64,000 nt of DNA, from contig CAJQLF010000036.1 of assembly GCA_905479115.1 (NCBI GenBank), positions 59,044 to 123,043 of the forward strand, given 5' to 3'. The position numbers were made by a program, and so were the translations under genes. The first letter of the stretch is position 1, and each line of letters begins with the position of its first letter. The notes below the pieces were generated by a model that was not told the origin of the DNA, ran no database searches, and worked only from the letters and a program-made list of their open reading frames with translations. This document shows positions 35,302 to 43,687 of the stretch, one piece after another. Origin of the DNA: an uncultured Flavobacteriales bacterium. GTDB lineage: Bacteria > Bacteroidota > Bacteroidia > Flavobacteriales_D > Sanyastnellaceae.

Positions 35302-36261
35302 ATGGCACGCACATTGGTCATTGGCGCCGCAGGGCAATTGGGTATCGAAATGGTTCTCGCACTTCAAGCACAAGAAGGCATCACCAACGTTGACATATCA
35401 GATATTCGCGTACCCGACAACGACGCTGTCATGAAAAGCCGATTCCTCCACATGGATGCTACGGATGAGGGGGCCGTCTTCAAGACGTTGGAAGAAGGGA
35501 AATATGACACCGTTTATCATTTGGCTGCGATGTTGAGTGCAACCGGAGAAAAGAAGCCCATTGCCGCATGGGATCTGAACATGCGATCCCTATTAAATGT
35601 CCTAGAAGCTGCGAAAGAAGGATGGGTTAAACGAATTTTTTGGCCAAGTTCGATTGCCGTTTTTGGGCCAAAAACAACCCGGAAATCCGTCCCTCAAAAT
35701 GCCTTGCTCGACCCGACAACTGTCTATGGAATTAGCAAGCAAGCCGGAGAATACTGGTGCCGTTATTACCACGAAAAGTATGGTGTTGACGTTCGCAGCG
35801 TGCGCTATCCGGGATTAATCGGTCACCGATCCCTTCCAGGGGGAGGAACCACGGATTATGCTGTGGAAATTTACCACGTGGCCAACTCGCGGAAGTGTTA
35901 CACGTGTTTTTTGAAGGCCGATACCGCATTGCCGATGATGTACATGGACGATGCTGTGCGCGGCACATTGGAACTGATGGCTGCACCAGCTGAGCACATT
36001 CGAGTTCGCACCTCCTACAACCTTTCGGCCATGAACTTTGCTCCCAGCGAAATCGCAGAAAGTATCCGACAGCACATGCCCGACTTTGAGATTGAATACG
36101 TTCCAGATGAGCGGCAGGCCATTGCATTGACTTGGCCAGAGAGCGTGTCGGACGATGCCGCCCGAGCAGATTGGGGCTGGAAACCACGCATCTTGCTGCC
36201 CGAAATGACGCACATCATGCTCGAAGCCATTGCAGATCAATCTCCAGAAGTTCTAAATTGA
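35302..36261 (+). CDS. NAD-dependent SDR dehydrogenase/epimerase, probable L-threonine 3-dehydrogenase
   Basis: 319 residues of the extended SDR fold. The NAD motif is GAAGQLG near residue 8, and the catalytic pair is in TTVYGISKQAGE (Tyr and Lys, YxxxK). RSVRYPGLIGHRS and DDAVRGTLELM follow. This pattern fits the epimerase-like L-threonine 3-dehydrogenases known from flavobacteria, which oxidise threonine to 2-amino-3-ketobutyrate. A UDP-sugar epimerase cannot be fully excluded. No kbl ligase is encoded next to it. Confidence 0.82.
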   Translation: MARTLVIGAAGQLGIEMVLALQAQEGITNVDISDIRVPDNDAVMKSRFLHMDATDEGAVFKTLEEGKYDTVYHLAAMLSATGEKKPIAAWDLNMRSLLNVLEAAKEGWVKRIFWPSSIAVFGPKTTRKSVPQNALLDPTTVYGISKQAGEYWCRYYHEKYGVDVRSVRYPGLIGHRSLPGGGTTDYAVEIYHVANSRKCYTCFLKADTALPMMYMDDAVRGTLELMAAPAEHIRVRTSYNLSAMNFAPSEIAESIRQHMPDFEIEYVPDERQAIALTWPESVSDDAARADWGWKPRILLPEMTHIMLEAIADQSPEVLN

Positions 36262-36345
36262 TTTCACTGCATTCGGTGGGGATGCCTTTTCTTTGCAACC
36301 TTGAAGGACACATGCCGTTAATGGGCATAATACAGACATAAGGAC

Positions 36346-37836
36346 ATGGCCCAATTTTCCCCGTTGTATATCCATAACAGCCTCACCCGCGAAAAGGAAC
36401 TGTTCACCCCTTTGAATGGGCCCTACGTAGGAATGTACGTCTGCGGTCCCACAGTATATAGCAATGTCCATTTGGGGAACGTTCGCACTTTTTTGACATT
36501 TGACATCGTCTACCGGTACCTCTCTTTTTTGGGATACAAAGTGAGGTATGTGCGCAATATCACGGATGTGGGACATTTGACCGGTGATTCCGACGATGGA
36601 GAAGACAAAATCGGTAAAAAGGCTCGACTGGAAAATCTTGAGCCCATGGAAATCGTTCAGAAATACACGAATGACTTCCACGATGTAATGCGCATTTTCA
36701 ACATGAAACCGCCGTCCATTGAACCGAGCGCCACGGGGCACATCGTTGAACAAATCGAAGCAATCAAGTCCATAATGGGGCGAGGGTATGCTTACGAATC
36801 CAATGGAAGCATCTATTTCAGCGTCCGGAAATACAATGAGGATCACCCTTACGGAGAACTCTCAGGCCGGAAAATTGACGACTTGCTGAACAATACCCGC
36901 TCCTTGGATGGCCAAGATGAGAAGCAAGATCCATTGGATTTTGCTCTGTGGAAAAAAGCCGATGCAAGTCATTTGATGAAATGGCCCTCTCCCTGGAGCG
37001 AAGGTTTCCCGGGGTGGCATTTGGAGTGTTCAGTGATGAGTACCAAATACCTGGGAACGCAATTCGACATTCACGGTGGTGGCATGGACTTGAAATTTCC
37101 TCATCACGAATGTGAAATCGCTCAAAATACAGGGGCAACGGGAGAACCTCGCTCCGTGCGCTACTGGATGCATGGCAACATGCTCACCGTCAATGGACGA
37201 AAAATGGCCAAGTCAGAGGGCAACGGTTTCACCCCAGAAGAGTTGATTTCCGGCAACCACCCCCTGTTGGAACGCGGCTATTCACCTATGACGGTCCGAT
37301 TCTTTATGTTGCAGGGCCATTACGCCAGCACACTTGACTTCTCCAATGATGCGCTGCAGGCGGCTGAAAAAGGCCTGGATCGTCTCATGAAGGCCTTATC
37401 TCAACTCGATCAATTACCCTGTGCTGCTGAGAATGACAATACTGAGGTGGACATCCGTCTTTTAGCTCAACGGTGCAGCGATGCCATGGGAGACGACTTT
37501 AACACCCCTATCCTCATCAGCGTGCTGTTTGATGCAGTCAAATTGGTGAACAACGTAGCGGATGGAAGGTTGGCGATTAGTCCCCAACAAAAAGGTTCTC
37601 TGACCTCGATGGTGCACGGCTATGTCTTTGATGTATTAGGCTTAACTCAAGAAACCACGGCTGGTGCCGATAGCGTTGGCGAATCGGCCGGCTTGTTGGA
37701 CCTGCTCGTTCAATTGCGTGGATCAGCAAAATCCAATCAGGATTGGACCACGGCTGATGCGATTCGCGATGCATTAGGCGCTCTGGGAATTGCCATTAAG
37801 GACAGCAAAGAAGGAAGTTCATGGGAACGAAGTTGA
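36346..37836 (+). CDS. cysS: Cysteinyl-tRNA synthetase
   Basis: 496 residues of a class Ia synthetase. Zinc and ATP motifs include MYVCGPTVYSNVHLGNVRTF (HIGH box variant HLGN), the zinc-site region GWHLECSVMS with FPHHECEIAQ, and KMAKSEGN as the KMSKS loop. A helical anticodon-binding region and a short C-terminal domain follow. An AAGGA stretch sits just before the ATG, one of the few Shine-Dalgarno-like sites here. Its end overlaps the next gene by 16 bp. Confidence 0.97.
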   Translation: MAQFSPLYIHNSLTREKELFTPLNGPYVGMYVCGPTVYSNVHLGNVRTFLTFDIVYRYLSFLGYKVRYVRNITDVGHLTGDSDDGEDKIGKKARLENLEPMEIVQKYTNDFHDVMRIFNMKPPSIEPSATGHIVEQIEAIKSIMGRGYAYESNGSIYFSVRKYNEDHPYGELSGRKIDDLLNNTRSLDGQDEKQDPLDFALWKKADASHLMKWPSPWSEGFPGWHLECSVMSTKYLGTQFDIHGGGMDLKFPHHECEIAQNTGATGEPRSVRYWMHGNMLTVNGRKMAKSEGNGFTPEELISGNHPLLERGYSPMTVRFFMLQGHYASTLDFSNDALQAAEKGLDRLMKALSQLDQLPCAAENDNTEVDIRLLAQRCSDAMGDDFNTPILISVLFDAVKLVNNVADGRLAISPQQKGSLTSMVHGYVFDVLGLTQETTAGADSVGESAGLLDLLVQLRGSAKSNQDWTTADAIRDALGALGIAIKDSKEGSSWERS

Positions 37837-38852
37837 ATCCCAGAGCCTTTGCAATGGCCGCACTCATCGCCTCCATAACTGGAATAGGGTGCGGAGAAAA
37901 AGAATCCAAGTCTTACCGACCAGCTGGTGAGACGGACGCGGCAGCTGCGGCAACGATTGAGCATGTGGATGCCCCCTCCTTCAATGCCGATTCTGCCTAC
38001 GCGTTTATTGCAGAACAAGTCGCATTCGGACCCCGCGTTCCCAACACGCCCTCCCATGTTGCTTGTGGAGATTGGTTGGTAGCCGAACTGGAGCGACACG
38101 GCGCAGATGTGATTGAGCAACCGGGACGCGTGCGGGCTTACGACGGCAACATCTTGAATATGCGCAATATCATTGGTCAGTATCGGCCGGACAATCCAGA
38201 GCGAATCATGCTCTTTGCTCATTGGGATACACGTCCATTTGCGGACAAAGACACCCTCAGGATACGCGAGCCCATTGACGGCGCTAATGACGGGGGCTCA
38301 GGCGTGGGAGTATTGCTGGAAATTGCACGCATCCTCGGCGCAGATACCACGCTGGACTTAGGCATAGACATCCTGTTCTTTGACGCAGAAGATTACGGAA
38401 CTCCTGAATGGGCAGAGCGAAATCAAAACTCTGCGCTTACGTGGTGCCTGGGAAGTCAGTTTTGGACCCGCCAGCCCCATCGCATAGGATACAACGCTAA
38501 GTATGGCATTCTTTTGGATATGGTCGGTGCAGAAGGGGCCGTCTTCAATCGGGAAGGCACTTCCATGAACTATGCCCCTTCCGTCGTTCAGAGGCTTTGG
38601 AGTTCCGCGGAACAATTGGGTTACAGCCACTATTTTCAATCAGCTGTTACTCCCGAAACCATCGACGATAACTTATTTGTTTCTGAGTTCGGCGGAATTC
38701 CATCCGCGAACATCGTGCACTACCAAGTGCAAGTGCTGCCTATGGGATACGGACCGTTTCACCACACCCATGCGGACAACCTCGACATCATCAGCACCGA
38801 AACGCTTCAAGCCGTAGGAGCAACCGTGCTTGATGTGGTTTGGAACGATTGA
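37821..38852 (+). CDS. M28-family lipoprotein, probable glutaminyl-peptide cyclotransferase
   Basis: 343 residues. A signal with lipobox GIGC anchors it to a membrane. The M28 fold shows zinc ligands in HWDTRPFAD, DGGSGVGVLLE, FDAEDYG and the late HTHADNLD. This set matches bacterial glutaminyl cyclases rather than aminopeptidases. The enzyme turns N-terminal Gln into pyroglutamate, and Bacteroidetes use it on proteins cleaved by signal peptidase I. In this window eight such proteins appear to carry Gln at position +1, which fits. It overlaps cysS by 16 bp. Confidence 0.85.
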   Translation: MGTKLNPRAFAMAALIASITGIGCGEKESKSYRPAGETDAAAAATIEHVDAPSFNADSAYAFIAEQVAFGPRVPNTPSHVACGDWLVAELERHGADVIEQPGRVRAYDGNILNMRNIIGQYRPDNPERIMLFAHWDTRPFADKDTLRIREPIDGANDGGSGVGVLLEIARILGADTTLDLGIDILFFDAEDYGTPEWAERNQNSALTWCLGSQFWTRQPHRIGYNAKYGILLDMVGAEGAVFNREGTSMNYAPSVVQRLWSSAEQLGYSHYFQSAVTPETIDDNLFVSEFGGIPSANIVHYQVQVLPMGYGPFHHTHADNLDIISTETLQAVGATVLDVVWND

Positions 38853-38963
38853 ATGCAACGCTTTCCCACAGTGGCTGCCGTTGAATCGTTTATGCGCGAG
38901 AAGGTGTGAACAATTTCAATAACTCGAATGCGACTCGCTGTTGAGAGGGCATAGCTTGGCTGT

Positions 38964-40778
38964 ATGTTCCGGAAGTCCACTTCACCCCATTCAAGGCTCC
39001 TGCAGGGATTGCTTTTCTTGGTCACGGGAGCAGCTGTAACATGGACCGCTCCGCTGGCGGCGCAGGAGGAATTATCCGAGCAAACCCTCTTAGAAGAAGC
39101 TGAATTGATGCTCACGCGAGGGGACTCCTTGCTTCAATTGGACAAACCCGTCGCTGCATTGGCCATGTATCGAGGAGCAGAAGAACGATCCTTTGATCCA
39201 TGCCAAATGGCTCGGGCGCACGTCGGAATCGCCCGCATTTATGTCGACAGTCAAAACCCTGATTTGGCCTCCAAAGCCCTGGTGCAAGGAGAGTCCGGGT
39301 TCTTGGCCTGCGACGAAGAAACACGAAGAATGCACGTGATGAAAGCTGCGGATTTGTGGCTCGAACTCAACCAAGAAAGCCTCGCGATTGAATTGGTCCA
39401 GCGGGAGCTTGCATTGAGTGAGAACAACCTCGAATTGTCCGCACAATTGGCCAACTTGTGGTTCACAGGTGGACATTGGGCACAAGCTGAATCCCACTAT
39501 GCTAAGTGCCTGAGCCTTGGTGGAAATCACGTCCAACGCGCCGACTGGTTGAGTGCCACTATTCAAATCATGTGCATCCAACAAAAGATTCCCTCTGAGG
39601 CTTTGATCGCAGAATTTGAAGCGGAGGCGACGGCACTGATGGCACCCGAGGCACAAGGGCACCGGGAACAAATTCACCTCGTTCTGTCCATGCAGGGCAT
39701 GCATGTTCCCGCCTTAGCCTGGGCAGAAAAATTACTGGAACATGCCGACAGTGAAGATCCCTCCTTGGTTGCCGTAGCACATTTACGCATCGCTAACAGC
39801 GCACAACAAGCGCATCGACCGCTGAAGGCTTTGATCGGATTCCATGAGGCCATCAAATCCGCGCGCCAGTCGGGTGACCTTGAGCTCTTAGCCGAGGTGC
39901 TTAGGCAAAAAGGCCTGTTTGAGAGGGAGCGAGGTAACACGGAAGACGCGCTAGAAGCATTCGTTGAAGTCGACGCCATCAATTCAGAATTGTTGCTTTT
40001 CAAGCGCCAGATTAGTCAACGCGAAGCACGCCAGTTCAACGAAGAAGTCTTGCCTGCAATGGATCCTTTTGACCGAGCTGTGGTGGAAGTTCAGCGCAAT
40101 CAGCAGGCACCCTACCGATCCACCAGCTGGCCCTGGATTGCCGGATTTCTCGCCATCGGATTAATTGCATACAGCCGATCAGTCAAAGCGTTGAAATCCA
40201 GTTTACACAAAGAACGTCGGCGAATTATTCGCTTGCGCTCATTGGTTCCAGTTGATCGGCTACCCAACGCTCCTGCTCAAATGGCTAAAACTCTCGAGCG
40301 CAATTCCGAAGAAACGGAAATGGGAAGCAGCAGCCTGATGCCCAACGGCGATCTGGTTTTCACGAACGACACGGATCCCAAATCTCAATCGATTCAGACG
40401 TTTCTCAATGAACTTGATGCCGATTTACGTGTACGAATTGAATGTGAATTGACCGCCGATGATCAGTTGAACATCGGACCTGAAGTGCGCGTTGTCCTGC
40501 GGAATTTACTAAGAGGCATCGCTGAAATAACCTCGGTCGAGTCTCCGATTCAACTCGGCATCGAAGCCAAAGAGAAGTCTTACTGGAAATTGCGGTTGAA
40601 CAGCCATCATACGGAGACATCCAAAGCCCTGGAGGGGCTGTTTTACGGCAAAGACGCTTTAGCCTCTTCGCGATGGAATGAATTTCATGCTCAATTGCGC
40701 AAGTTGGCGGGTACCATCAACATTGAGCGCCTTTCTCCCTTGGAGGAACGCATGACCGTCACCTTGCCTTACCTCTGA
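38964..40778 (+). CDS. TPR membrane protein with degenerate histidine-kinase-like C-terminus
   Basis: 604 residues. Signal peptide (cleavage after LAA, before Gln), then TPR-like helical repeats to about 370, a transmembrane segment near 388-405, a basic coiled linker, and a C-terminal region (about 505-604) resembling a histidine-kinase ATPase. An N-box-like LRNLLRGIAEIT and a final strand MTVTLPYL are present, but no phospho-acceptor His box, DxGxG or GxGLG loop is visible. It is probably a sensor that no longer binds ATP in the usual way. It stands alone, with a 111-bp gap upstream and a convergent pheS. Confidence 0.65.
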   Translation: MFRKSTSPHSRLLQGLLFLVTGAAVTWTAPLAAQEELSEQTLLEEAELMLTRGDSLLQLDKPVAALAMYRGAEERSFDPCQMARAHVGIARIYVDSQNPDLASKALVQGESGFLACDEETRRMHVMKAADLWLELNQESLAIELVQRELALSENNLELSAQLANLWFTGGHWAQAESHYAKCLSLGGNHVQRADWLSATIQIMCIQQKIPSEALIAEFEAEATALMAPEAQGHREQIHLVLSMQGMHVPALAWAEKLLEHADSEDPSLVAVAHLRIANSAQQAHRPLKALIGFHEAIKSARQSGDLELLAEVLRQKGLFERERGNTEDALEAFVEVDAINSELLLFKRQISQREARQFNEEVLPAMDPFDRAVVEVQRNQQAPYRSTSWPWIAGFLAIGLIAYSRSVKALKSSLHKERRRIIRLRSLVPVDRLPNAPAQMAKTLERNSEETEMGSSSLMPNGDLVFTNDTDPKSQSIQTFLNELDADLRVRIECELTADDQLNIGPEVRVVLRNLLRGIAEITSVESPIQLGIEAKEKSYWKLRLNSHHTETSKALEGLFYGKDALASSRWNEFHAQLRKLAGTINIERLSPLEERMTVTLPYL

Positions 40779-40789
40779 GCCTGTCGCGG

Positions 40790-41818
40790 TTAATATTGAC
40801 CTTGAAATTGGCGTAGGAAGCGCAGGTCACTTTCAAAAAAGGCTCGCAGATCGCCAATCTGGTACTTCAACATGGTAATGCGCTCCACCCCCATTCCAAA
40901 AGCAAACCCAGCATATTCGCGTGAATCAATGCCCGCTGCTTCCAACACGGCTGGATCGACCATTCCACAGCCTAAGATTTCAAGCCAGCCTGTTCCTTTG
41001 GTGATGCGCTTATCCACTTCCGTTTCTAGACCCCAGTAAACGTCCACCTCTGCCGACGGCTCTGTGAAGGGGAAATAAGATGGTCTCAAACGAATTTTGG
41101 TGTCCGCTCCGAAGAATTCTTGAGCAAATCTTAGAAGGGTTTGCTTCAAGTCCGCAAACGAAACCCCTTTATCGACATAGAGACCTTCTATCTGATGGAA
41201 CATGCAATGAGCGCGTGCACTAATGGCTTCATTGCGAAAGACCCTTCCTGGCATGATGATGCGCATGGGCGGTTCCCTGCGCGCCATTTCACGAACTTGA
41301 ACAGAAGAAGTATGGGTGCGCAGCAACATATCTGGATTCCGATCTACGAAAAAGGTGTCTTGCATGTCGCGGGCTGGATGTTCCTCCGGGAAATTGAGTC
41401 CGCTAAAAACATGCCAATCATCTTCAATTTCGGGGCCTTCAGAGACGACAAAACCCATCCGTTCGAGTATTCCAATGATCTCACGTCGTACCACGCTCAA
41501 AGGATGATGAGCACCTGCTGGAGCGCCTCCGTCGGGCCGGGTCCAGTCGTGAACAGCGCTTTCCTCGATTGCATCAGAGGTCCCAGCTGCCAGACCCGCA
41601 GCAATCCGGGATTCGATGGATTGCTTGAACTGGTTAATCAACTTGCCCAGCTCGCGCTTCTCCTCATTTGGCGACTCCTTAAAAGCAGCCATGACATCCT
41701 TCATGCGCCCCTTTCGACCAAGCCAATCAATGCGGAATTGTTCCACGTCATCCGCGGAAGAGAACGTCTTGGCCTCCACTTCCTCTAGCCAACTTTGAAT
41801 CTGCTCCTTAAGTTTCAT
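40790..41818 (-). CDS. pheS: Phenylalanyl-tRNA synthetase alpha subunit
   Basis: 342 residues. An N-terminal coiled coil precedes the class II catalytic domain with motif 2 region MPGRVFRNEAISARAHCMFHQ and motif 3 GFAFGMGVERITML. The LRTHTSSVQVREM segment forms part of the active site. It pairs with PheT, whose gene is at 43688 on the other strand, so the two subunits are unlinked here. It begins 1 bp after the cyclophilin stop. Confidence 0.97.
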   Translation of the reverse strand: MKLKEQIQSWLEEVEAKTFSSADDVEQFRIDWLGRKGRMKDVMAAFKESPNEEKRELGKLINQFKQSIESRIAAGLAAGTSDAIEESAVHDWTRPDGGAPAGAHHPLSVVRREIIGILERMGFVVSEGPEIEDDWHVFSGLNFPEEHPARDMQDTFFVDRNPDMLLRTHTSSVQVREMARREPPMRIIMPGRVFRNEAISARAHCMFHQIEGLYVDKGVSFADLKQTLLRFAQEFFGADTKIRLRPSYFPFTEPSAEVDVYWGLETEVDKRITKGTGWLEILGCGMVDPAVLEAAGIDSREYAGFAFGMGVERITMLKYQIGDLRAFFESDLRFLRQFQGQY

Positions 41819-41819
41819 C

Positions 41820-42575
41820 TCAATTGATTAGCTCCATCATCATGGTTACATCGTTCTTGGGGCGGTTTCCAGCAGCCGTCTGCACAGCCGCAATGGAATC
41901 AATAACATCCAGTCCCTCAACCACCTGACCAAACACCGTGTACATGTTGTCCAGAAATGGAACACCCCCGTCAGTCCCATACCGTTCAATGTCCTCGTCC
42001 GAATATTTAAAAACCTCCGCATCACCAAATTCTTCCGGGAAATTTCGGGCTTCAATGTTCAAGACTTCTTCTTTGGTGAAAGGCCGACCCTGCACCAGAT
42101 AAAACTGACTCCCCGAGCTCTTGCGCTCAGGATTTGCGGCATCTCCTTGTCGCGCAGCAGCCAATGCCCCTTTAAAATGCAGGTGATCCGTTCGGATTTC
42201 CGCAGGAATTTGATACCCCGGACCTCCCATCCCTAACGGCGTGGCCAACGCAGCCCCGCGGCTAGTGGGGTCGCCTCCTTGAATCATGAATTCAGAAATG
42301 ACCCGATGAAATAAGAGGCTATCATAAAAACCAGCCTCAACCAACTCTATGAAGTTGTCTCGGTGTCCTGGCGTGGCATTGGATAGCTCCACCACCATCT
42401 CTCCGAAATTCGTCTCAATGCGCACTTTTCGGGTGGGTTCTTCCGCGACCATTTCGATGGAATCGGTCGTTTTTTCGTCCTCTAAAGTTCCATTTTCACC
42501 GCATCCAGCCTGTGTCAATCCCATCAAAATCAACATGGATGAAACGATATACGGTGCTTGACTATTGAATTTCAT
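41820..42575 (-). CDS. Cyclophilin-type peptidyl-prolyl isomerase lipoprotein
   Basis: 251 residues from the ATG at 42575; the frame extends nine codons upstream, but the lipoprotein signal (ending LTQAGC) starts here. The cyclophilin domain contains FHRVISEFMIQGGDPTSRG and SQFYLVQG. The usual catalytic Arg is in FHRV. There is an insertion in the loop before the last strand. It presumably accelerates proline isomerisation in the periplasm. It is the first gene of a pair with pheS and is divergent from a small lipoprotein gene. Confidence 0.88.
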   Translation of the reverse strand: MKFNSQAPYIVSSMLILMGLTQAGCGENGTLEDEKTTDSIEMVAEEPTRKVRIETNFGEMVVELSNATPGHRDNFIELVEAGFYDSLLFHRVISEFMIQGGDPTSRGAALATPLGMGGPGYQIPAEIRTDHLHFKGALAAARQGDAANPERKSSGSQFYLVQGRPFTKEEVLNIEARNFPEEFGDAEVFKYSDEDIERYGTDGGVPFLDNMYTVFGQVVEGLDVIDSIAAVQTAAGNRPKNDVTMMMELIN

Positions 42576-42629
42576 GACTTTTTCAAGATATTTGGGTTTC
42601 AATCTATGCCTGCAAAGTTAGACGACCCA

Positions 42630-43007
42630 ATGCGAAATGTTTCCTTTTCCCTCGCCCTAATGGCCTCTATGGCTGTTCTGAGCCTCTCCAGTTGCCACGA
42701 AGTTGAGGAAACCATTGCCAATGTGGTGGTCCTAAATGACCTCGGAGCACCCGTCCAGGGAGCATCGGTGCGCTTATTTGCTTTTGGATCCGTCGATGAA
42801 GATTTCGTGGGAGAACCTCGATTCGATACAACGGCAGTGTCCAACGCGGCGGGTCAGGTCAGCTTCAACTTTTCCAGCTTTTATGTTGAGGGCCAAGCAG
42901 GTTTTGCAGTTTTGGACATCGAGGCATCAAAAGCAGCCTTGTTCGGCACCGGCCTAATCAAGGTTGAGGAAGAAATGACCAATGAGGCCACGGTGTACAT
43001 CGAGTAA
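42630..43007 (+). CDS. Small lipoprotein with transthyretin/carboxypeptidase-regulatory-like fold
   Basis: 125 residues from the ATG at 42630; earlier in-frame ATGs (42558, 42606) would bury the signal. The signal ends in SLSSC, a lipobox. The mature part has VVVLNDLGAPVQGASVRLF and NAAGQVSFNF, typical of a single transthyretin-like beta-sandwich. No enzyme domain. It is divergent from the cyclophilin gene with 54 bp between starts. Role unknown, likely an outer-membrane lipoprotein. Confidence 0.65.
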   Translation: MRNVSFSLALMASMAVLSLSSCHEVEETIANVVVLNDLGAPVQGASVRLFAFGSVDEDFVGEPRFDTTAVSNAAGQVSFNFSSFYVEGQAGFAVLDIEASKAALFGTGLIKVEEEMTNEATVYIE

Positions 43008-43031
43008 TTCTGTCCTGGACACCTCAAGGGC

Positions 43032-43376
43032 CTAACCCCCGGCAATCCACGCCGCGAAGTATTCGACGAGCGCTCGTTTCATAAACAACTCTTGCTCCAC
43101 TTTTGAAACTGCCGGTATTTCGGCCTTCCGTTCAAAGTGAGGCCATCCCTCCTCGTCCGTACCCAGCGCTTCGTAAAACCCTTGCGGCTCCAATAAAGTG
43201 CAAACGCCCACGTGCATGATTTCCAACTTCTCGTCTTTCTTAAAGGATCGGAAAGGCTGCCCGCACTCCTGCAGCCCAACGGTGAAAATCATCGTCGTCA
43301 AATCTGGCGGTTCGCCAAAGCGTTCCTCCATCAGCCGCTCTAGGCTAATCCAGTCTTTTTCAAACGCGTAGTCCAT
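43032..43376 (-). CDS. Small conserved-looking cytoplasmic protein, function unknown
   Basis: 114 residues with no signal or membrane segment. Composition is normal for a folded protein, with a central core of strands (MIFTVGLQECG, EIMHVGVCTLLEPQG) and a C-terminal helix ending FAAWIAGG. I do not recognise a family by motif. It lies downstream of tRNA-Pro on the same strand but beyond a terminator, so it needs its own promoter. The convergent lipoprotein gene ends 24 bp away. Confidence 0.6.
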   Translation of the reverse strand: MDYAFEKDWISLERLMEERFGEPPDLTTMIFTVGLQECGQPFRSFKKDEKLEIMHVGVCTLLEPQGFYEALGTDEEGWPHFERKAEIPAVSKVEQELFMKRALVEYFAAWIAGG

Positions 43377-43421
43377 ACTAATCTGCCCTTAACTGGGTTT
43401 GGTGAGTCCAATGTTATAAAC

Positions 43422-43450
43422 AAAAGCCCAGAGCGAACGCCCTGGGCTTT
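43422..43450 (-). terminator. Intrinsic terminator downstream of tRNA-Pro
   Basis: Inverted repeat AAAGCCCAG (43423-43431) and CTGGGCTTT (43442-43450) around a 10-nt loop; on the minus strand it reads into TTTTG. It lies 5 bp after the tRNA, as expected for a tRNA terminator. Confidence 0.75.
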
Positions 43451-43454
43451 AAGG

Positions 43455-43527
43455 TCGGGATGACTGGACTTGAACCAGCGACCACACGTCCCCCAGACGC
43501 GTACTCTACCAACTGAGCTACATCCCG
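43455..43527 (-). tRNA. tRNA-Pro (anticodon GGG)
   Basis: Reading the minus strand, acceptor CGGGATG pairs with CATCCCG, followed by discriminator A; CCA is not encoded. The D arm is GCTC/GAGT, the anticodon stem CGCGT/ACGTG (one G-U) with loop CTGGGGG gives anticodon GGG, and the T arm is GCTGG/CCAGT around TTCAAGT. Confidence 0.93.
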
Positions 43528-43649
43528 ATTCCCAGACGTTTTTTGTTTGGGGAGACGAAGGTACTTAACTTTCTTTTTTGACCCTACACATTTCCTCTGG
43601 AGATTCTCAAAAGTCCACCAATTCATGTGGTCGTGCCGGCCTCTCCTGC

Positions 43650-43657
43650 TACCTTTG
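43650..43657 (+). promoter_or_regulatory. Probable -7 box of pheT
   Basis: TACCTTTG is a perfect -7 match ending 30 nt before the pheT ATG. No TTG is found at the usual -33 distance, so only half of a consensus promoter is visible. Confidence 0.4.
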
Positions 43658-43687
43658 TGATCATTAAACGCAACACCTTCGCTCCCG

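Noticed and set aside
36311..36329. Inverted repeat ATGCC/GGGCAT before cysS
   Set aside because: Only a short imperfect arm with a small loop and no T-run; likely chance.
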